A stretch of DNA of 64,000 bases from Planctomycetota bacterium (GTDB taxonomy: Bacteria > Planctomycetota > UBA1135 > GCA-002686595), in contig PBIX01000086.1 in the NCBI GenBank assembly GCA_002720975.1, positions 1-64,000 of the forward strand, written 5' to 3'. Shown here one piece after another: positions 46,323 to 56,040 of this stretch (position 1 is its first letter; each line of letters begins with the position of its first letter). Below the pieces are notes generated by a model, which did not search any database, was not told the origin of the DNA, and saw only the letters and a program-made list of their open reading frames with translations. The position numbers were made by a program, and so were the translations under genes.

Positions 46323-46751
46323 CTACTCAGGGGCGCCTGGGCCCTCATCGGGCAGAGGGTTCGCCCCCAACTCCGAGGGCAACTGGGGCGCGTAGTGAAG
46401 CTCGAAAGCCTCCTCGAAGTTGAAGACGTCTTCAAACTGGTCGAGCGTGTCACTCTCCTGGCGGTTGAGCAGCTTCGCGTCCACCAGGACGAACACGATG
46501 CGCCCCCAGTCCAGGGTGGAGTGAACGCCCCAGGAGCGCCAGACCTCCGCGGCGAGGGGTCCGAACATGCGCTCCGCCAGCGCCCGCATGCCTTCCAACA
46601 GCTCAGGGCCACTGACGTGGCGACTCGACCCGGACTCCGCCTCGCGGCCAGCAAGCGTGACGGCAGTCTCCAGTGACTCGAAGAGAAACCTGTACGCATC
46701 GAAAGAGAACCGCCCGTCCTCGGTGCAGGCATCGCGAAGAGGATCGCTCAT
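46323..46751 (-). CDS. Minf_1886 family protein
   Basis: A 142-residue protein of a small conserved family seen mostly in Planctomycetota and Verrucomicrobiota. Family blocks: FSFDAYRFLFESLETAV, HVSGPELLEGMRALAERMFGPLA, VWRSWGVHSTLDWGRIVFVLVDAKLL and VFNFEEAFELHY. No reaction is known. The ATG at 46751 overlaps the holB stop by 4 bases, so the gene is coupled to the DNA polymerase subunit. It ends convergent with the S41 protease, 44 bases apart. Confidence 0.85.
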   Translation of the reverse strand: MSDPLRDACTEDGRFSFDAYRFLFESLETAVTLAGREAESGSSRHVSGPELLEGMRALAERMFGPLAAEVWRSWGVHSTLDWGRIVFVLVDAKLLNRQESDTLDQFEDVFNFEEAFELHYAPQLPSELGANPLPDEGPGAPE

Positions 46752-47839
46752 GAGCGCCTCGTCGCCGCCGCGCAGTGGCCAGAGAGATCGGCGAGGGCAC
46801 GCAGAACACGCTCGGTCAGGATCTCGGGCGAGAGGTTCAAGGCCACATCCTGCCGCGCCTGCAGGATGCAATCCATGCAAGACTCCAGCTCCCCAGCAGG
46901 GACGCCGCCGAGGGGCTCGAGGACGTCACCATGGGCGAGGCTCTCCGCTGGAACCCTGGCCGCGTGACGCCGACCGTCCAGCAGCCACTCCAGCGCCAGG
47001 TCCATCAGGGCTCTGGCCCGGGTGCGACGCTGGGCGGCGGGGGTCTTGCCGGGGAACTCCCCATCCAGCTCCCAGAAGGCCGGGCCCGCCTCGTCCGGAA
47101 CCAGCCGGCCAGCCACGAGGTCAACGATCATGGACCGCATGGGCACTCCCCCACTCTCGGCCAGCATCATGGCCTTGCCGGGGGCTCCCAGGCTCCAGCG
47201 CGCCAGGAGTTCGCGCTGTGATAGCTCTTCCAGTCCCGGCCCCTGAGCGTCGCGCTCCAGGATGTGCAAGGTGTCGGCCTGTGACAGGGAGCTCAGGTCC
47301 ACGGACACCGTACGGCTCTGGATGGTCTCGAGCAGGGCGTCCGGCCGGGCCGAGGTCAAGAGCAACAGAGTGTTCTCCCCCGGCTCTTCCAGGGCCTTCA
47401 AGAACGCGTTCTGGGCATTGTCGTTCATGGAGTCCACGTCGCGCAGACACACGACGCGCCAACCACCCTCATCGGCGCGCAGGCGCAAGAAGTCCTCGAT
47501 GGAGGTGCCCGAGTAGGCAGACTTCGGCCGGTTCTCCCGAGTGACGATGAAGTGGATCGTCATGCGGTCCTGGCCGACGGCCGGGGGATCCACGAGAAAC
47601 AGGTCCGGATGGCTGCCTGCCTGAACCCGACGGCAAGGCCCGCAGCTCAGGCAGGGCTCACCGGGGCCAGCCTCGCAGAGCATGCCCTGGGCGAGCCAGC
47701 GTGCCGCATGGTATTTGCCGATCCCTTCGGGCCCGCGCAGGATGAGGGCGTGGGGCAGGCGATCACTGCGGGCGGCATCCCAAAGTCCCTGTAGGACCTC
47801 GCCATGTCCCAGGGGCGGGTGGAGACTCGTGGAACCCAT
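46748..47839 (-). CDS. holB: DNA polymerase III subunit delta prime
   Basis: Clamp-loader subunit. The 363-residue AAA+ protein has PHALILRGPEGIGKYHAA (P-loop with GIGK), a zinc module with Cys in PCLSCGPC, and NAFLKALEEPGENTLLLL with TSARPDALLETIQSR (sensor 1 region and SRC-like motif, here SRT). C-terminal part is helical. It overlaps tmk by 1 base and the Minf_1886 gene by 4, the common tmk-holB order. Confidence 0.92.
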   Translation of the reverse strand: MGSTSLHPPLGHGEVLQGLWDAARSDRLPHALILRGPEGIGKYHAARWLAQGMLCEAGPGEPCLSCGPCRRVQAGSHPDLFLVDPPAVGQDRMTIHFIVTRENRPKSAYSGTSIEDFLRLRADEGGWRVVCLRDVDSMNDNAQNAFLKALEEPGENTLLLLTSARPDALLETIQSRTVSVDLSSLSQADTLHILERDAQGPGLEELSQRELLARWSLGAPGKAMMLAESGGVPMRSMIVDLVAGRLVPDEAGPAFWELDGEFPGKTPAAQRRTRARALMDLALEWLLDGRRHAARVPAESLAHGDVLEPLGGVPAGELESCMDCILQARQDVALNLSPEILTERVLRALADLSGHCAAATRRS

Positions 47840-48477
47840 CAGCGCGGCCCCACCTGCAGTCCATCCATGTGGACGCGGATGCGCTCCGCCACCTCGTCCG
47901 CGCTGCCCTCCCCCTGCACCAGCTCTGCGGCCGGGTGGGTCGCTGCGTAGTGCCGCATGGCGCGCGCCACCTCCTCCTGAAATCCTTGCCCCTTGTCCTC
48001 AATGCGATCAGCGGACTCCCCTCGCCGCTGCTTGGCTGCGGCGGGGTCGAGGTCCAGGATCAGAACGAGGTCTGGCTCGGGATCTCCAGCCCAACTCTCG
48101 AGCAGCTGGGCAAGCACCTCGGTCGGAACGCCCCCCGCACCGCCCTGGTAGGCCAGGGTGCTCGGGTGGAAGCGCTCGCATACGACCCACTGCCCTTTCT
48201 CCAAGGCGGGACGCACGAGGAGATCGAGCATCTGCCGGCGGGCGGCACAGAACAGAAGGCTCTCCACTTCGGGGCCCATGTCCTGATCCCGTGAGAGCAA
48301 CAGTTCGCGCAGCCCTTCCCCAAGGGTGGTCGAGCCCGGCTCGCGTAGGTGCTGAACCTCCACCTCTCCCTCCGTGCGCAAGGAGTGCACCAGACGCTTG
48401 GCCTGGGTGCTCTTGCCGCAGCCATCCACACCGTCGAGAACGATGAAGCGGCCCGGGTACGTGGGAGTCGCGGTCAT
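47839..48477 (-). CDS. tmk: Thymidylate kinase
   Basis: Phosphorylates dTMP to dTDP. The 212-residue P-loop kinase has FIVLDGVDGCGKSTQAKRL, REPGSTTLGE, VVCERFHPSTLAYQGG and LILDLDPAAAKQRR. The usual DRY of the substrate motif reads ERF. Length is normal. It overlaps holB downstream by 1 base and lies 45 bases after the sulfatase-like gene. Confidence 0.94.
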   Translation of the reverse strand: MTATPTYPGRFIVLDGVDGCGKSTQAKRLVHSLRTEGEVEVQHLREPGSTTLGEGLRELLLSRDQDMGPEVESLLFCAARRQMLDLLVRPALEKGQWVVCERFHPSTLAYQGGAGGVPTEVLAQLLESWAGDPEPDLVLILDLDPAAAKQRRGESADRIEDKGQGFQEEVARAMRHYAATHPAAELVQGEGSADEVAERIRVHMDGLQVGPR

Positions 48478-48522
48478 GGGCTCATGCTAACAGGGCAAGG
48501 CGCCCCACCCCAGGGTGGGGCC

Positions 48523-50949
48523 CTACTCGGAGTCCTCGTCGCCTCCCCCATATCCCATGGCACGCATCTGATCCTCCTGCTCGGAGCTCAGGTCGGCACG
48601 CAGGTGGGTACCCCCGGCCACCTCCCGCAGCCAGGACCGCATGGCCGTCTGGTACTGGGCGGCCAGCTCCGGGCGCACCCCGGCCAGGTTGTTGGAGGAG
48701 TCGGGATCGGGCCCATGCAGGTAGAGGAACTCCATGCCCGCGGGCTGGGCCCGGTCCAGCCCCAATTGCAGATACTCGGTCAGGTTGTGGAAGTAGTGCA
48801 CGTCTCCGTCACGACACCCCGCCTGGGCCTGATTGGAGTGTACGAACCAGACGCGGCGGTTGGCCGCACCGGCGTCCTGGGCCAGCTGGATCAGGTCCAG
48901 GCCCGCGGGCTGCTGCTGTGCGCCCCAATCCTGCGCGCGCACGCCACCCCACAGCCCCAGGGTACGGGCAATGTCCGCGTTGGAGGCGCGCGCCCCGCTG
49001 ACCCTGCCCGCGCTCTGCCCGGGCAGGTGCACGATCAAGGGGATCGACATGACAGCCGGATGGATGCGTTGGTGGTTGTACCAGACGTCCTGCTCCCCCA
49101 GGGACTCCCCGTGATCCGAGGTGATCACAGCCAGGGCGTTCTCCCAGATTCCAGCCTGGCTCAACTCACCCACGAGACGCTCCACCAGGTGGTCGGTGTA
49201 CGCCACACTCGCGCGGTACAGGTGCCGGGCGAAGGCGCCATTGCTCACGCCGTGCAGGAACTCGCCCTCCCGGGTGAGGGTCGTGATGCCCACGCTCGGC
49301 GGTTCGGCCAACCTCGGTGGCACCTCCTCCCCCTCCTCCGCAAGGCGCTTCTCGTACTCCCGGCGGAACGCCTGGGGTGGACCGTAGGGCGTGTGCGGAT
49401 CGAACAGGTGCACCCACAGAAACACCGGGGGGCGCGGACCGTCTCCCCATTCAGAGAGCCAGCGTTGCACCCCATCCAGGGTCAGCGCGCCGTCCACCGG
49501 GGCTCCCGGGGCGACCTCTAGGAAGCGGTCGAAGCCACGACCGAGCCCCGACCAGGCGGGCTGCAGGTGCTCAACCGAAACGGCGGCCGCGGTCGTGTAG
49601 CCCGCTTGGCGCAGGGCCTGGGCCAGGGTGCGAACCCCCGGAGACAGGGTCGAGCGGTTGTCCAGGACCCCATGGGTGGGGACGGCCTGGCCCGTCAGGA
49701 TGGAGGTGTGCGAGGGGAGGGTGGAGTTGCAAGCGCTCAAGGCTTCCTCGAACCGGATGCCCTCCCCCGCCAACTGATCCAGGAACGGCGTGTCCGGAGG
49801 CCCGCCGTAACAGCCCAGGGCATCGGCGCGCAGGGTATCGAGGGTGACCAGGATCAGATCCGGGGGGCGCTGTTCCGGCCCGGGATCGAAGAGCATGGGG
49901 TTGGCCCACAGCAGCGACCCGCGGGAGAGCTGGCCGCTGCCCGGCGTGGCTGGCGCTGCTCCCCGCCAACCACGCAGGCGCAGTTGCAGCTCCTGGCCCA
50001 GCCAGGGGGTGAGGTCGACCCGTAGGGTCCGCCAGGGCAGGGGACGGGGCGCCTCGTGCGAGAAGCTCGTACGCGCCACCTCATCCCAAGGGTGGTAGCG
50101 ACCGGGTCGCGGCGCTCGAACCTCCACGACGAATACGGTCGCCTGCTCAGGCGCACCGGCTGCGACATCCGTGGCGCTGACCTCCACCTGGAACGCGGCG
50201 GGGTGCTGGGCATCAAGCTGCATGTCCAGGGGCACGTCGGAGTCGCTGGGCCAGGTGCGTCGCTTGTCACGGGTTGGACCCATCAGCCCGCTATCACCTC
50301 CGGGGGAGGCGAACTCGCTGGACGGATCGGCTCCCCCATCAAAGTTGTCCTGCAAGAAGCGAATGGCCCTCAGGTCGTAGGACTGCGGGCCCTTCCAGCA
50401 GGGGAAGAGGCGTAGCTTGCGGATCGTGCCGCGCCAGGCGGGGTGCCCCACCAGAGAGAGGACCAGGGTCTCGGGCGCACCCCCTTGGGTGACGGCATCC
50501 ACGCGCAGGCTCCCCAACGGAACGTCCGCCGGTCGCTCGTCGCTCTCCCAGGTCAGGGTGGCGTTGCCATTGCGGAAGCTGAGCAGGTCCAGCTCGATGC
50601 GATTGAAATCGGCGGCGCGCAGAGGCTCTCCGAACTCGAAGGCCGCATGGACCACCCCAGCTTCGGGGCGATACTCCGCGGCACGCACACCGCTACCCAT
50701 TCCGGACTTGGACGGGTGGAAGATGGCGTTGCGTGGTTGCCATGGAGTCAGGTTCGCCGCAGCGGTCTCTGACCCGTCCACCGCAAAGGTCCGCACGAGC
50801 CGCTCCGCTCCATCCAGGGCCTCACCGGGGGAGCCGCCGCCAATGAGCTGGGGGTCCAGGTGCAGGTTACGCACCACGACCTGCTCCGCTGGGCCGCAGC
50901 CGACCAGGCCGAGAACGAGGAGGCACCCGGGCGTGCGACGCAATCTCAT
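48523..50949 (-). CDS. Sulfatase-family lipoprotein with Thr at the nucleophile position
   Basis: An 808-residue exported lipoprotein of the alkaline phosphatase/sulfatase fold. The ATG at 50949 gives a lipobox LGLVGC. The first ~360 residues are beta-rich and of unknown type. The sulfatase core has ILVTLDTLRADALGCYG (metal Asp pair), TLPSHTSILTG, LWVHLFDPHTPYGPP and SDHGESLGEQ. Where formylglycine sulfatases have C/S-x-P-S-R, this one has T-L-P-S-H, so Thr would be the nucleophile and no formylglycine is expected. It overlaps the TPR metallopeptidase gene by 4 bases. Substrate unknown. Confidence 0.82.
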   Translation of the reverse strand: MRLRRTPGCLLVLGLVGCGPAEQVVVRNLHLDPQLIGGGSPGEALDGAERLVRTFAVDGSETAAANLTPWQPRNAIFHPSKSGMGSGVRAAEYRPEAGVVHAAFEFGEPLRAADFNRIELDLLSFRNGNATLTWESDERPADVPLGSLRVDAVTQGGAPETLVLSLVGHPAWRGTIRKLRLFPCWKGPQSYDLRAIRFLQDNFDGGADPSSEFASPGGDSGLMGPTRDKRRTWPSDSDVPLDMQLDAQHPAAFQVEVSATDVAAGAPEQATVFVVEVRAPRPGRYHPWDEVARTSFSHEAPRPLPWRTLRVDLTPWLGQELQLRLRGWRGAAPATPGSGQLSRGSLLWANPMLFDPGPEQRPPDLILVTLDTLRADALGCYGGPPDTPFLDQLAGEGIRFEEALSACNSTLPSHTSILTGQAVPTHGVLDNRSTLSPGVRTLAQALRQAGYTTAAAVSVEHLQPAWSGLGRGFDRFLEVAPGAPVDGALTLDGVQRWLSEWGDGPRPPVFLWVHLFDPHTPYGPPQAFRREYEKRLAEEGEEVPPRLAEPPSVGITTLTREGEFLHGVSNGAFARHLYRASVAYTDHLVERLVGELSQAGIWENALAVITSDHGESLGEQDVWYNHQRIHPAVMSIPLIVHLPGQSAGRVSGARASNADIARTLGLWGGVRAQDWGAQQQPAGLDLIQLAQDAGAANRRVWFVHSNQAQAGCRDGDVHYFHNLTEYLQLGLDRAQPAGMEFLYLHGPDPDSSNNLAGVRPELAAQYQTAMRSWLREVAGGTHLRADLSSEQEDQMRAMGYGGGDEDSE

Positions 50950-53900
50950 GAGTCCTCCCCCAGGGCGAGGGCTCGCTCGGCGTACTCCTCGGCCTTCTCC
51001 TCGTCCCCCATGGCGCGGGCACACTCGGCCATCTTGCTCAACGTGGACTGCTGCTCCTCGGCGGTGAGGGGGACGCCCTCGCGCGACTCGGGGTCCATTC
51101 CCTGGGCGAGTAGAGCAGGTAGATGTTCTGGGTCCACGCCCTGTGGCAGGCCACCGGGGGGGCCCAAGAAGCGCTGGTGGTCCAGGTCCACATCCGGCGG
51201 GACGATCAGTCCGACCTCGAATTCGCGTAGAGCCTCTTCCCAGCGCTCGTCCTGAACAAGCACCTCGGCCCAGGCCAGGTGCAGGTCGCGCCGGAAGGGA
51301 TCCACCTGATTGGCCTCGTCATGGAGCTGTGCTGCGCGCTCGAAGCGCCCGGCAGCGCGATGCCATTGCGCCACCTCCAGGCGCTCCGTGTACGCCCCGG
51401 CATTCCAGCCGAGCCACCGCTCCAGGGCCCCGGCCGCCAGGTCGGGCTTCTCCATGGCCTTGTACAGCGCGCTGAGCTTGCGTTCAGCACTCAGTGCGGG
51501 CGAGTCGTAGCCGGGGAAGGACTCCTCGGCCATGAGCAGATAGCGCTCACTGTCCTCCAGGTCGTCGTCCTGCTGGCACAAGCTGGCCAGGCCCATCAGG
51601 GCGCGGTAGTCGCGCCCCCCCGCCTCCACCGACGCCTCCCAATGAGCGCGAGCCGCGGGCCGCTGTTCGCGCGCCAGAGCCATCTCCCCGCGCAAGGCCA
51701 GAGCACGGGGCCCGTCCTCCGAGCCCAATGCGGCGATGCGCAGGGCCTCCTCCGCATCCACCCGACGGCCGCGCTGCCAACTACCCCAGGCCACGTCCAA
51801 CCAGCGCTGGTTCCACTCCTGCCGGTCGTCCTCTGGCGGCTCACGTCGCAAGCGCAGGCGCAGCCGGACGATGGCCTGGGGGTCCCAGCGGGGCTCCAGA
51901 CGCAGGCCCTTGAGCTTGCCCCTCACGAACAGTCCGAAGGCCGCATCCACCTCTTCGGGCGTCATCCCCAAGACAGCATCCAGGGCCTGATCGAGATCCA
52001 ATCCCCGGTCGAACTCCTCCAGTAGATGCACCATGGATCCGAAACCGTGGGCATCGATCAGCATCTCGCAGAGGAGACCGCCCTGGTAGTAACCAAACAG
52101 GATGCGCGGCCCGCGAAAGGCGCGGTTGAGGTCGCGCACAGGGATCAGGTTGTCGTTCGCTACGGTGTCGAGAAGCTCCCGGCGCATGTTGCGTGTCCAG
52201 GCGGGGTTACGGCGAACCTCCTCCCAGGTGGCCAGGCCCTCGGTGATCCAGCGCGGACAGCGATTGTGGCTGAGCCCCAGATGCACGACATGGCTGAACT
52301 CGTGGAAGCCCGTGCGCGCCCAGGAGAAGCGGCCCCGCATCTCAGAGAGGGGCGAGAGGGCCGTAACAACGGGCCCGAAGCACACCCCCAGAGCGGGGAA
52401 GCCCTCGAAGCCCACGGAGCGTACGGAGAAATCCCTGTGGGCGCGAAAGACCTCGATACGCGTGTCGCCCGCGGTGTGTCCGTAGCGTTGGGCCAGATCC
52501 TCGCGGGCCGCCAGGTAGAAGGGCACCAGATATGTACGCAGGACGTCTGCGGACTGGGGCTGCCAGGCAAACTCCAGAGGTCCATGGGACTCGATCACCT
52601 GCTCGCCAGCCATGCGCTCCAGTACCAGGCTGAGGTTCTTGCGCAGAGCATCCTGCCGTCCACCGGCGACCTTCTCCGAATGGGCGAGGGCCTGGGCGGC
52701 CTCGCGCTCATCACCGGTGTTGGCCAAGGCCTGCCCCAACAGACGCCAGGCATCCCAATCGCCATCGTCACGCTCCACCGCACGGCGCAGGAAGGGCAAG
52801 GCCTCTGAAAAGCGATAGAGGGCGACCAGATGGCCACCGACATCTCTCTCGGGGGCGCTGTCGGAAGGGTCATCCAGGACGAGCTCCTTGAGAAGCTGCT
52901 CACACCCCTCACGGTCGTGCTCAACCCAAGCCAGGGCGGCGCGCAGGGTGCGAACATCCCGGCGCACGGGTGCATTCTCTTGCAGCCAACCCAAGTCTGC
53001 GCGAGCCGCCTTCAGTCGGCCATCGGTCAGATCTGCCGACACCTTGGCCACACGGCCGGGGATGGAATTGGGCACCGCCCCCAGAAGCTGCCTCAGGATA
53101 TCTTCCGGTGAGCGGCTCACCCGCTGGCGGTTGTAGCGGTGCAGTTCGAAGAGGCCCAGGAGCGAAGCTGCGTGGGTGGGATGCAGCTCCAGAGCTTCGC
53201 GGTACAGATCGGCAGCGGAGCGCTTGCCACTGGCCTCAACCTCTCGCTCGCTCTCGAAATACAGGGCAGCCAGGGCGGCGAGCACGTCGGGCTCGCTTCC
53301 CTCTCCCGCCCGGGCCGCGCGCTCCGCTCGAACGAAGGACTTGGAGGCCAGGGTCAGGCGACCCAGAGCCTGTGCGCAGCGACCCGCGGCCAGGTGATCG
53401 CTCCAGGAAGCATCGCGGCGGACATCCAGTCCACCCTCCAAGACGCGGCGACCCGCCTCGCGATCACCGCTCGCTTGCAAGGCGCGGCCCACGGCCCACG
53501 CATCCGGGGCGCTGTTGCCCGCATCCAGAAGCGGCACTCTTGAGCCATCGGCTTGGTCCCACTCGCCCAACAACACGGCCAGGGCCTCATCGCGTCGGCC
53601 CAACTCCCCAAGAATCTGGGCTGTCAGACGAGCGCAAGCCGCGGACAGGGCCCGATCGCCACCGCCCATGGCATCCGCCAGGGCCCGCTGAGCCTCGGCC
53701 AGCGCCTGTGCATGGTGCCCTTGATCCAACTTGCACGCGGCCATGATGCGCCGTGCCGCGGCATCGGTGGGGTCCTCCTCGAGCATCTCGGACAACCTGC
53801 GTCGCGCCGCAGACCCGCGCCCACGGCGGCGCAGCTGGTCGGCCTCTGCGCGTTCAGCCTCCAGGAGGCCGTCCAGCCCCTCCTGGGCGGGATCCTGGGG

Positions 53901-54014
53901 GAGCCCAGCACCCACCCCCATGGGCGACGCCCCAAGCGACCCGGGCACCAACAGGCTGGCGCAAAGGAGCAGGATGTGGGTGCGGTAGATCCGCGTGGGT
54001 CTGGTTTGGGCCAC
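50946..54014 (-). CDS. TPR protein with gluzincin (peptidase MA-like) domain
   Basis: A 1022-residue exported protein if started at the GTG at 54014, which places a signal peptide (RIYRTHILLLCASLLVPGSLGA) near the N-terminus. Earlier starts at 54080 (TTG) and 54158 (ATG) remain possible, since none has a clear Shine-Dalgarno. TPR repeats cover much of the N-terminal ~460 residues and the C-terminal third. Between them is HEFSH (HExxH, coded at 52290-52304) with WITEGLATWEE about 20 residues on, the zinc ligand pattern of peptidase MA-like gluzincins. It overlaps the sulfatase-like lipoprotein by 4 bases, so the two probably act together in the envelope. Confidence 0.78.
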   Translation of the reverse strand: MAQTRPTRIYRTHILLLCASLLVPGSLGASPMGVGAGLPQDPAQEGLDGLLEAERAEADQLRRRGRGSAARRRLSEMLEEDPTDAAARRIMAACKLDQGHHAQALAEAQRALADAMGGGDRALSAACARLTAQILGELGRRDEALAVLLGEWDQADGSRVPLLDAGNSAPDAWAVGRALQASGDREAGRRVLEGGLDVRRDASWSDHLAAGRCAQALGRLTLASKSFVRAERAARAGEGSEPDVLAALAALYFESEREVEASGKRSAADLYREALELHPTHAASLLGLFELHRYNRQRVSRSPEDILRQLLGAVPNSIPGRVAKVSADLTDGRLKAARADLGWLQENAPVRRDVRTLRAALAWVEHDREGCEQLLKELVLDDPSDSAPERDVGGHLVALYRFSEALPFLRRAVERDDGDWDAWRLLGQALANTGDEREAAQALAHSEKVAGGRQDALRKNLSLVLERMAGEQVIESHGPLEFAWQPQSADVLRTYLVPFYLAAREDLAQRYGHTAGDTRIEVFRAHRDFSVRSVGFEGFPALGVCFGPVVTALSPLSEMRGRFSWARTGFHEFSHVVHLGLSHNRCPRWITEGLATWEEVRRNPAWTRNMRRELLDTVANDNLIPVRDLNRAFRGPRILFGYYQGGLLCEMLIDAHGFGSMVHLLEEFDRGLDLDQALDAVLGMTPEEVDAAFGLFVRGKLKGLRLEPRWDPQAIVRLRLRLRREPPEDDRQEWNQRWLDVAWGSWQRGRRVDAEEALRIAALGSEDGPRALALRGEMALAREQRPAARAHWEASVEAGGRDYRALMGLASLCQQDDDLEDSERYLLMAEESFPGYDSPALSAERKLSALYKAMEKPDLAAGALERWLGWNAGAYTERLEVAQWHRAAGRFERAAQLHDEANQVDPFRRDLHLAWAEVLVQDERWEEALREFEVGLIVPPDVDLDHQRFLGPPGGLPQGVDPEHLPALLAQGMDPESREGVPLTAEEQQSTLSKMAECARAMGDEEKAEEYAERALALGEDS

Positions 54015-54189
54015 GATTGAGGGTGCCTGGGCCGAGAGGCCCAGGAGGATCAGGGTGCCACGGCGTGAGCGCGAGGCCAAGGGAGAGAATCCAGAGGAAG
54101 TTTGTTTCGGCTGCCCGGGTTCGCTATTCCTGGATTGTATGGGTTGGGGTTCATGCATTCTGGGGAGGGAGGTGCAGCCTGCTGAGGCG
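54015..54189. promoter_or_regulatory. Divergent gap between TPR metallopeptidase and amidase lipoprotein
   Basis: About 175 bases shared by two outward-facing genes, or less if the metallopeptidase starts earlier. I see a CTGAGGCG-type site just before the amidase GTG. No palindrome or clear promoter box stands out. Confidence 0.3.
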
Positions 54190-55026
54190 GTGAAACGCGT
54201 TGCAACCCGGCCGGTTGGCCGAGGCCTCTGGCCCTGGGCGGCCCCGCTGCTCCTCGTCGCGGCCTCTTGCGCCTCATACCCCCCTCTCAAGGGAAGGGTG
54301 CCCGAAGGGCCCGGGTCGGGACCATATGGTGGAAATCCTCCGACCTACCGGGAGATCGAAACCCACCTGCGCAGTGCAGAGCGACTGCGAAAGGACCCGG
54401 ACCGGCGCCAGGAGGCTCTGGACGAGTACCACTGGGTCCTCGAACACACGAGACCGGGTACTACACAGCATACGCTCGCCAAGGCCGGGAAGTCCCTCCT
54501 GGACAAACAGGTCGGGTATCACTACCCGGGGACGATTCGCCGGGCCGTGTGGGGCGCGCTCGCCGAGCGCCCACGAGAAATGGACCGGCACAGCGGCATG
54601 TGGAAGTGGATCACGGTCCACCACTCGGCCATGGAAGTACCGGCAAGGGTGCTGAGCAGCCAGCCCGTGGGTCAGGAGGCGGTGAGAGGAATCCAGACCT
54701 CGCACATGAACGGACGCGGCTACGGCGATATCGGCTACCACTTCCTGGTGGATCCTGCCGGACGCGTCTACGAGGGACGCTCCCTGAAATGGCAAGGGGC
54801 CCACGCCAAGGGCAAGAACAACGTGGGCAACATAGGCATCTGCCTCCTGGGCAACTTCGAGAACGCCCCACCCACACGCCAAGCCCAAGCCGCCCTCCAC
54901 GGCCTGGTCGCTTCCCTGCGAAGTGGCTTTGCCATCGGCACCACCCACGTGGTGGGTCATGGTCACTGGACGTCAACCAAGTGTCCCGGGCGACACCTGA
55001 CCACCGTCCTCAACCGCTACCACTAA
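54190..55026 (+). CDS. N-acetylmuramoyl-L-alanine amidase lipoprotein
   Basis: Cleaves the amide between MurNAc and the peptide of peptidoglycan. The 278-residue product starts at the GTG at 54190 and has a lipobox VAASC. After a helical stretch (about 45-120, TPR-like pattern) comes an amidase_2/PGRP domain: WITVHHSAM (Zn His), [31 protein letters not shown] and [14 protein letters not shown] (Zn His and Cys). GHGHW replaces the more usual GHRDW. The stop codon overlaps the opposing stop of gmd. Confidence 0.88.
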   Translation: MKRVATRPVGRGLWPWAAPLLLVAASCASYPPLKGRVPEGPGSGPYGGNPPTYREIETHLRSAERLRKDPDRRQEALDEYHWVLEHTRPGTTQHTLAKAGKSLLDKQVGYHYPGTIRRAVWGALAERPREMDRHSGMWKWITVHHSAMEVPARVLSSQPVGQEAVRGIQTSHMNGRGYGDIGYHFLVDPAGRVYEGRSLKWQGAHAKGKNNVGNIGICLLGNFENAPPTRQAQAALHGLVASLRSGFAIGTTHVVGHGHWTSTKCPGRHLTTVLNRYH

Positions 55027-56030
55027 CGGGAGAGGTCGGGCGCCGCGGTGTGAGACTGCTCTTCGATCTGACGCACCCGGTGCAGATCCCAGGTCACCAT
55101 GCGTCGCACCAGATCCTCAAAGCTCAGTTCGGGCTGCCAGCCGAGCAACTCCCGAGCGCGCGTGGCATCCCCCACCAGCTGGTCCACCTCGGCCGGCCGG
55201 CAAAAGCGTGACGAAGTCTCGACGTGCTTGCGCCAATCGAGGTTCACCTCGGCAAAGGCGCGCTCACAGAACTGCTCCACGCTATGGGTGACGCCAGTCG
55301 CGATGACCAGGTCTTCGGGCTCGTCCTGCTGCAGCATGAGCCACATGGCGCGCACGTAGTCTCCCGCGAAGCCCCAGTCCCGGCGGGCCTCGAGATTCCC
55401 CAGAACCAGCTTGTCCTGTAAGCCCAATGAGATGCGTGCTACCGCACGGGAGATCTTGCGTGTAACGAATTCCTGGCCCCGGCGCTCCGATTCGTGGTTG
55501 AACAGGATCCCGGAGACCGCGAAGCGGTCGTAGGACTCGCGCTGATTCACGGTGGCCCAGTGGGCATAGACCTTGGCCACCCCGTAGGGCGAGCGCGGGT
55601 GGAAGGGAGTCTGCTCCGTCTGGGGCGCGGGAGCCTGGCCGAACATCTCCGAGGTGGAGGCCTGGTAGAAGCGCGCCTCCGGGCACACATGGCGCACGGC
55701 CTCCAGCAGTCGCGTCACACCCAGCGCGGTCACCTCGGCCGTGGAGACAGGCTCACTCCAGGACGTGGGCACGAACGACTGCGCGGCCAGATTGTAGACC
55801 TCGTGGGGTTGAGCCTGCTCCAGGACGCTCATCAGGCTGGAGGCGTCGAGCAGGTCTCCGGGGAGTAGCGTCACCTGATCTTCAAAGCCCTCCAGGCGCT
55901 CGAGCGAGGAGATGCTGGTCCGCCTGACGAGCCCGAAGACCTCGTAGCCCTTCTCCAGGAGGAACTCCGCAAGAAAGCTGCCGTCCTGCCCACTGATGCC
56001 CGTGATCAGGGCGCGCCGCTGCTCACTCAT
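55023..56030 (-). CDS. gmd: GDP-mannose 4,6-dehydratase-like SDR
   Basis: A 335-residue extended SDR of the GMD type, which makes GDP-4-keto-6-deoxymannose. Blocks: [65 protein letters not shown] (YxxxK), [17 protein letters not shown] and [17 protein letters not shown], all characteristic of Gmd. It lies 10 bases after uppP. No GDP-fucose synthase is next to it, so the final sugar (fucose, rhamnose or perosamine) is open. Confidence 0.9.
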   Translation of the reverse strand: MSEQRRALITGISGQDGSFLAEFLLEKGYEVFGLVRRTSISSLERLEGFEDQVTLLPGDLLDASSLMSVLEQAQPHEVYNLAAQSFVPTSWSEPVSTAEVTALGVTRLLEAVRHVCPEARFYQASTSEMFGQAPAPQTEQTPFHPRSPYGVAKVYAHWATVNQRESYDRFAVSGILFNHESERRGQEFVTRKISRAVARISLGLQDKLVLGNLEARRDWGFAGDYVRAMWLMLQQDEPEDLVIATGVTHSVEQFCERAFAEVNLDWRKHVETSSRFCRPAEVDQLVGDATRARELLGWQPELSFEDLVRRMVTWDLHRVRQIEEQSHTAAPDLSR

Positions 56031-56040
56031 GGCGCCCAGT

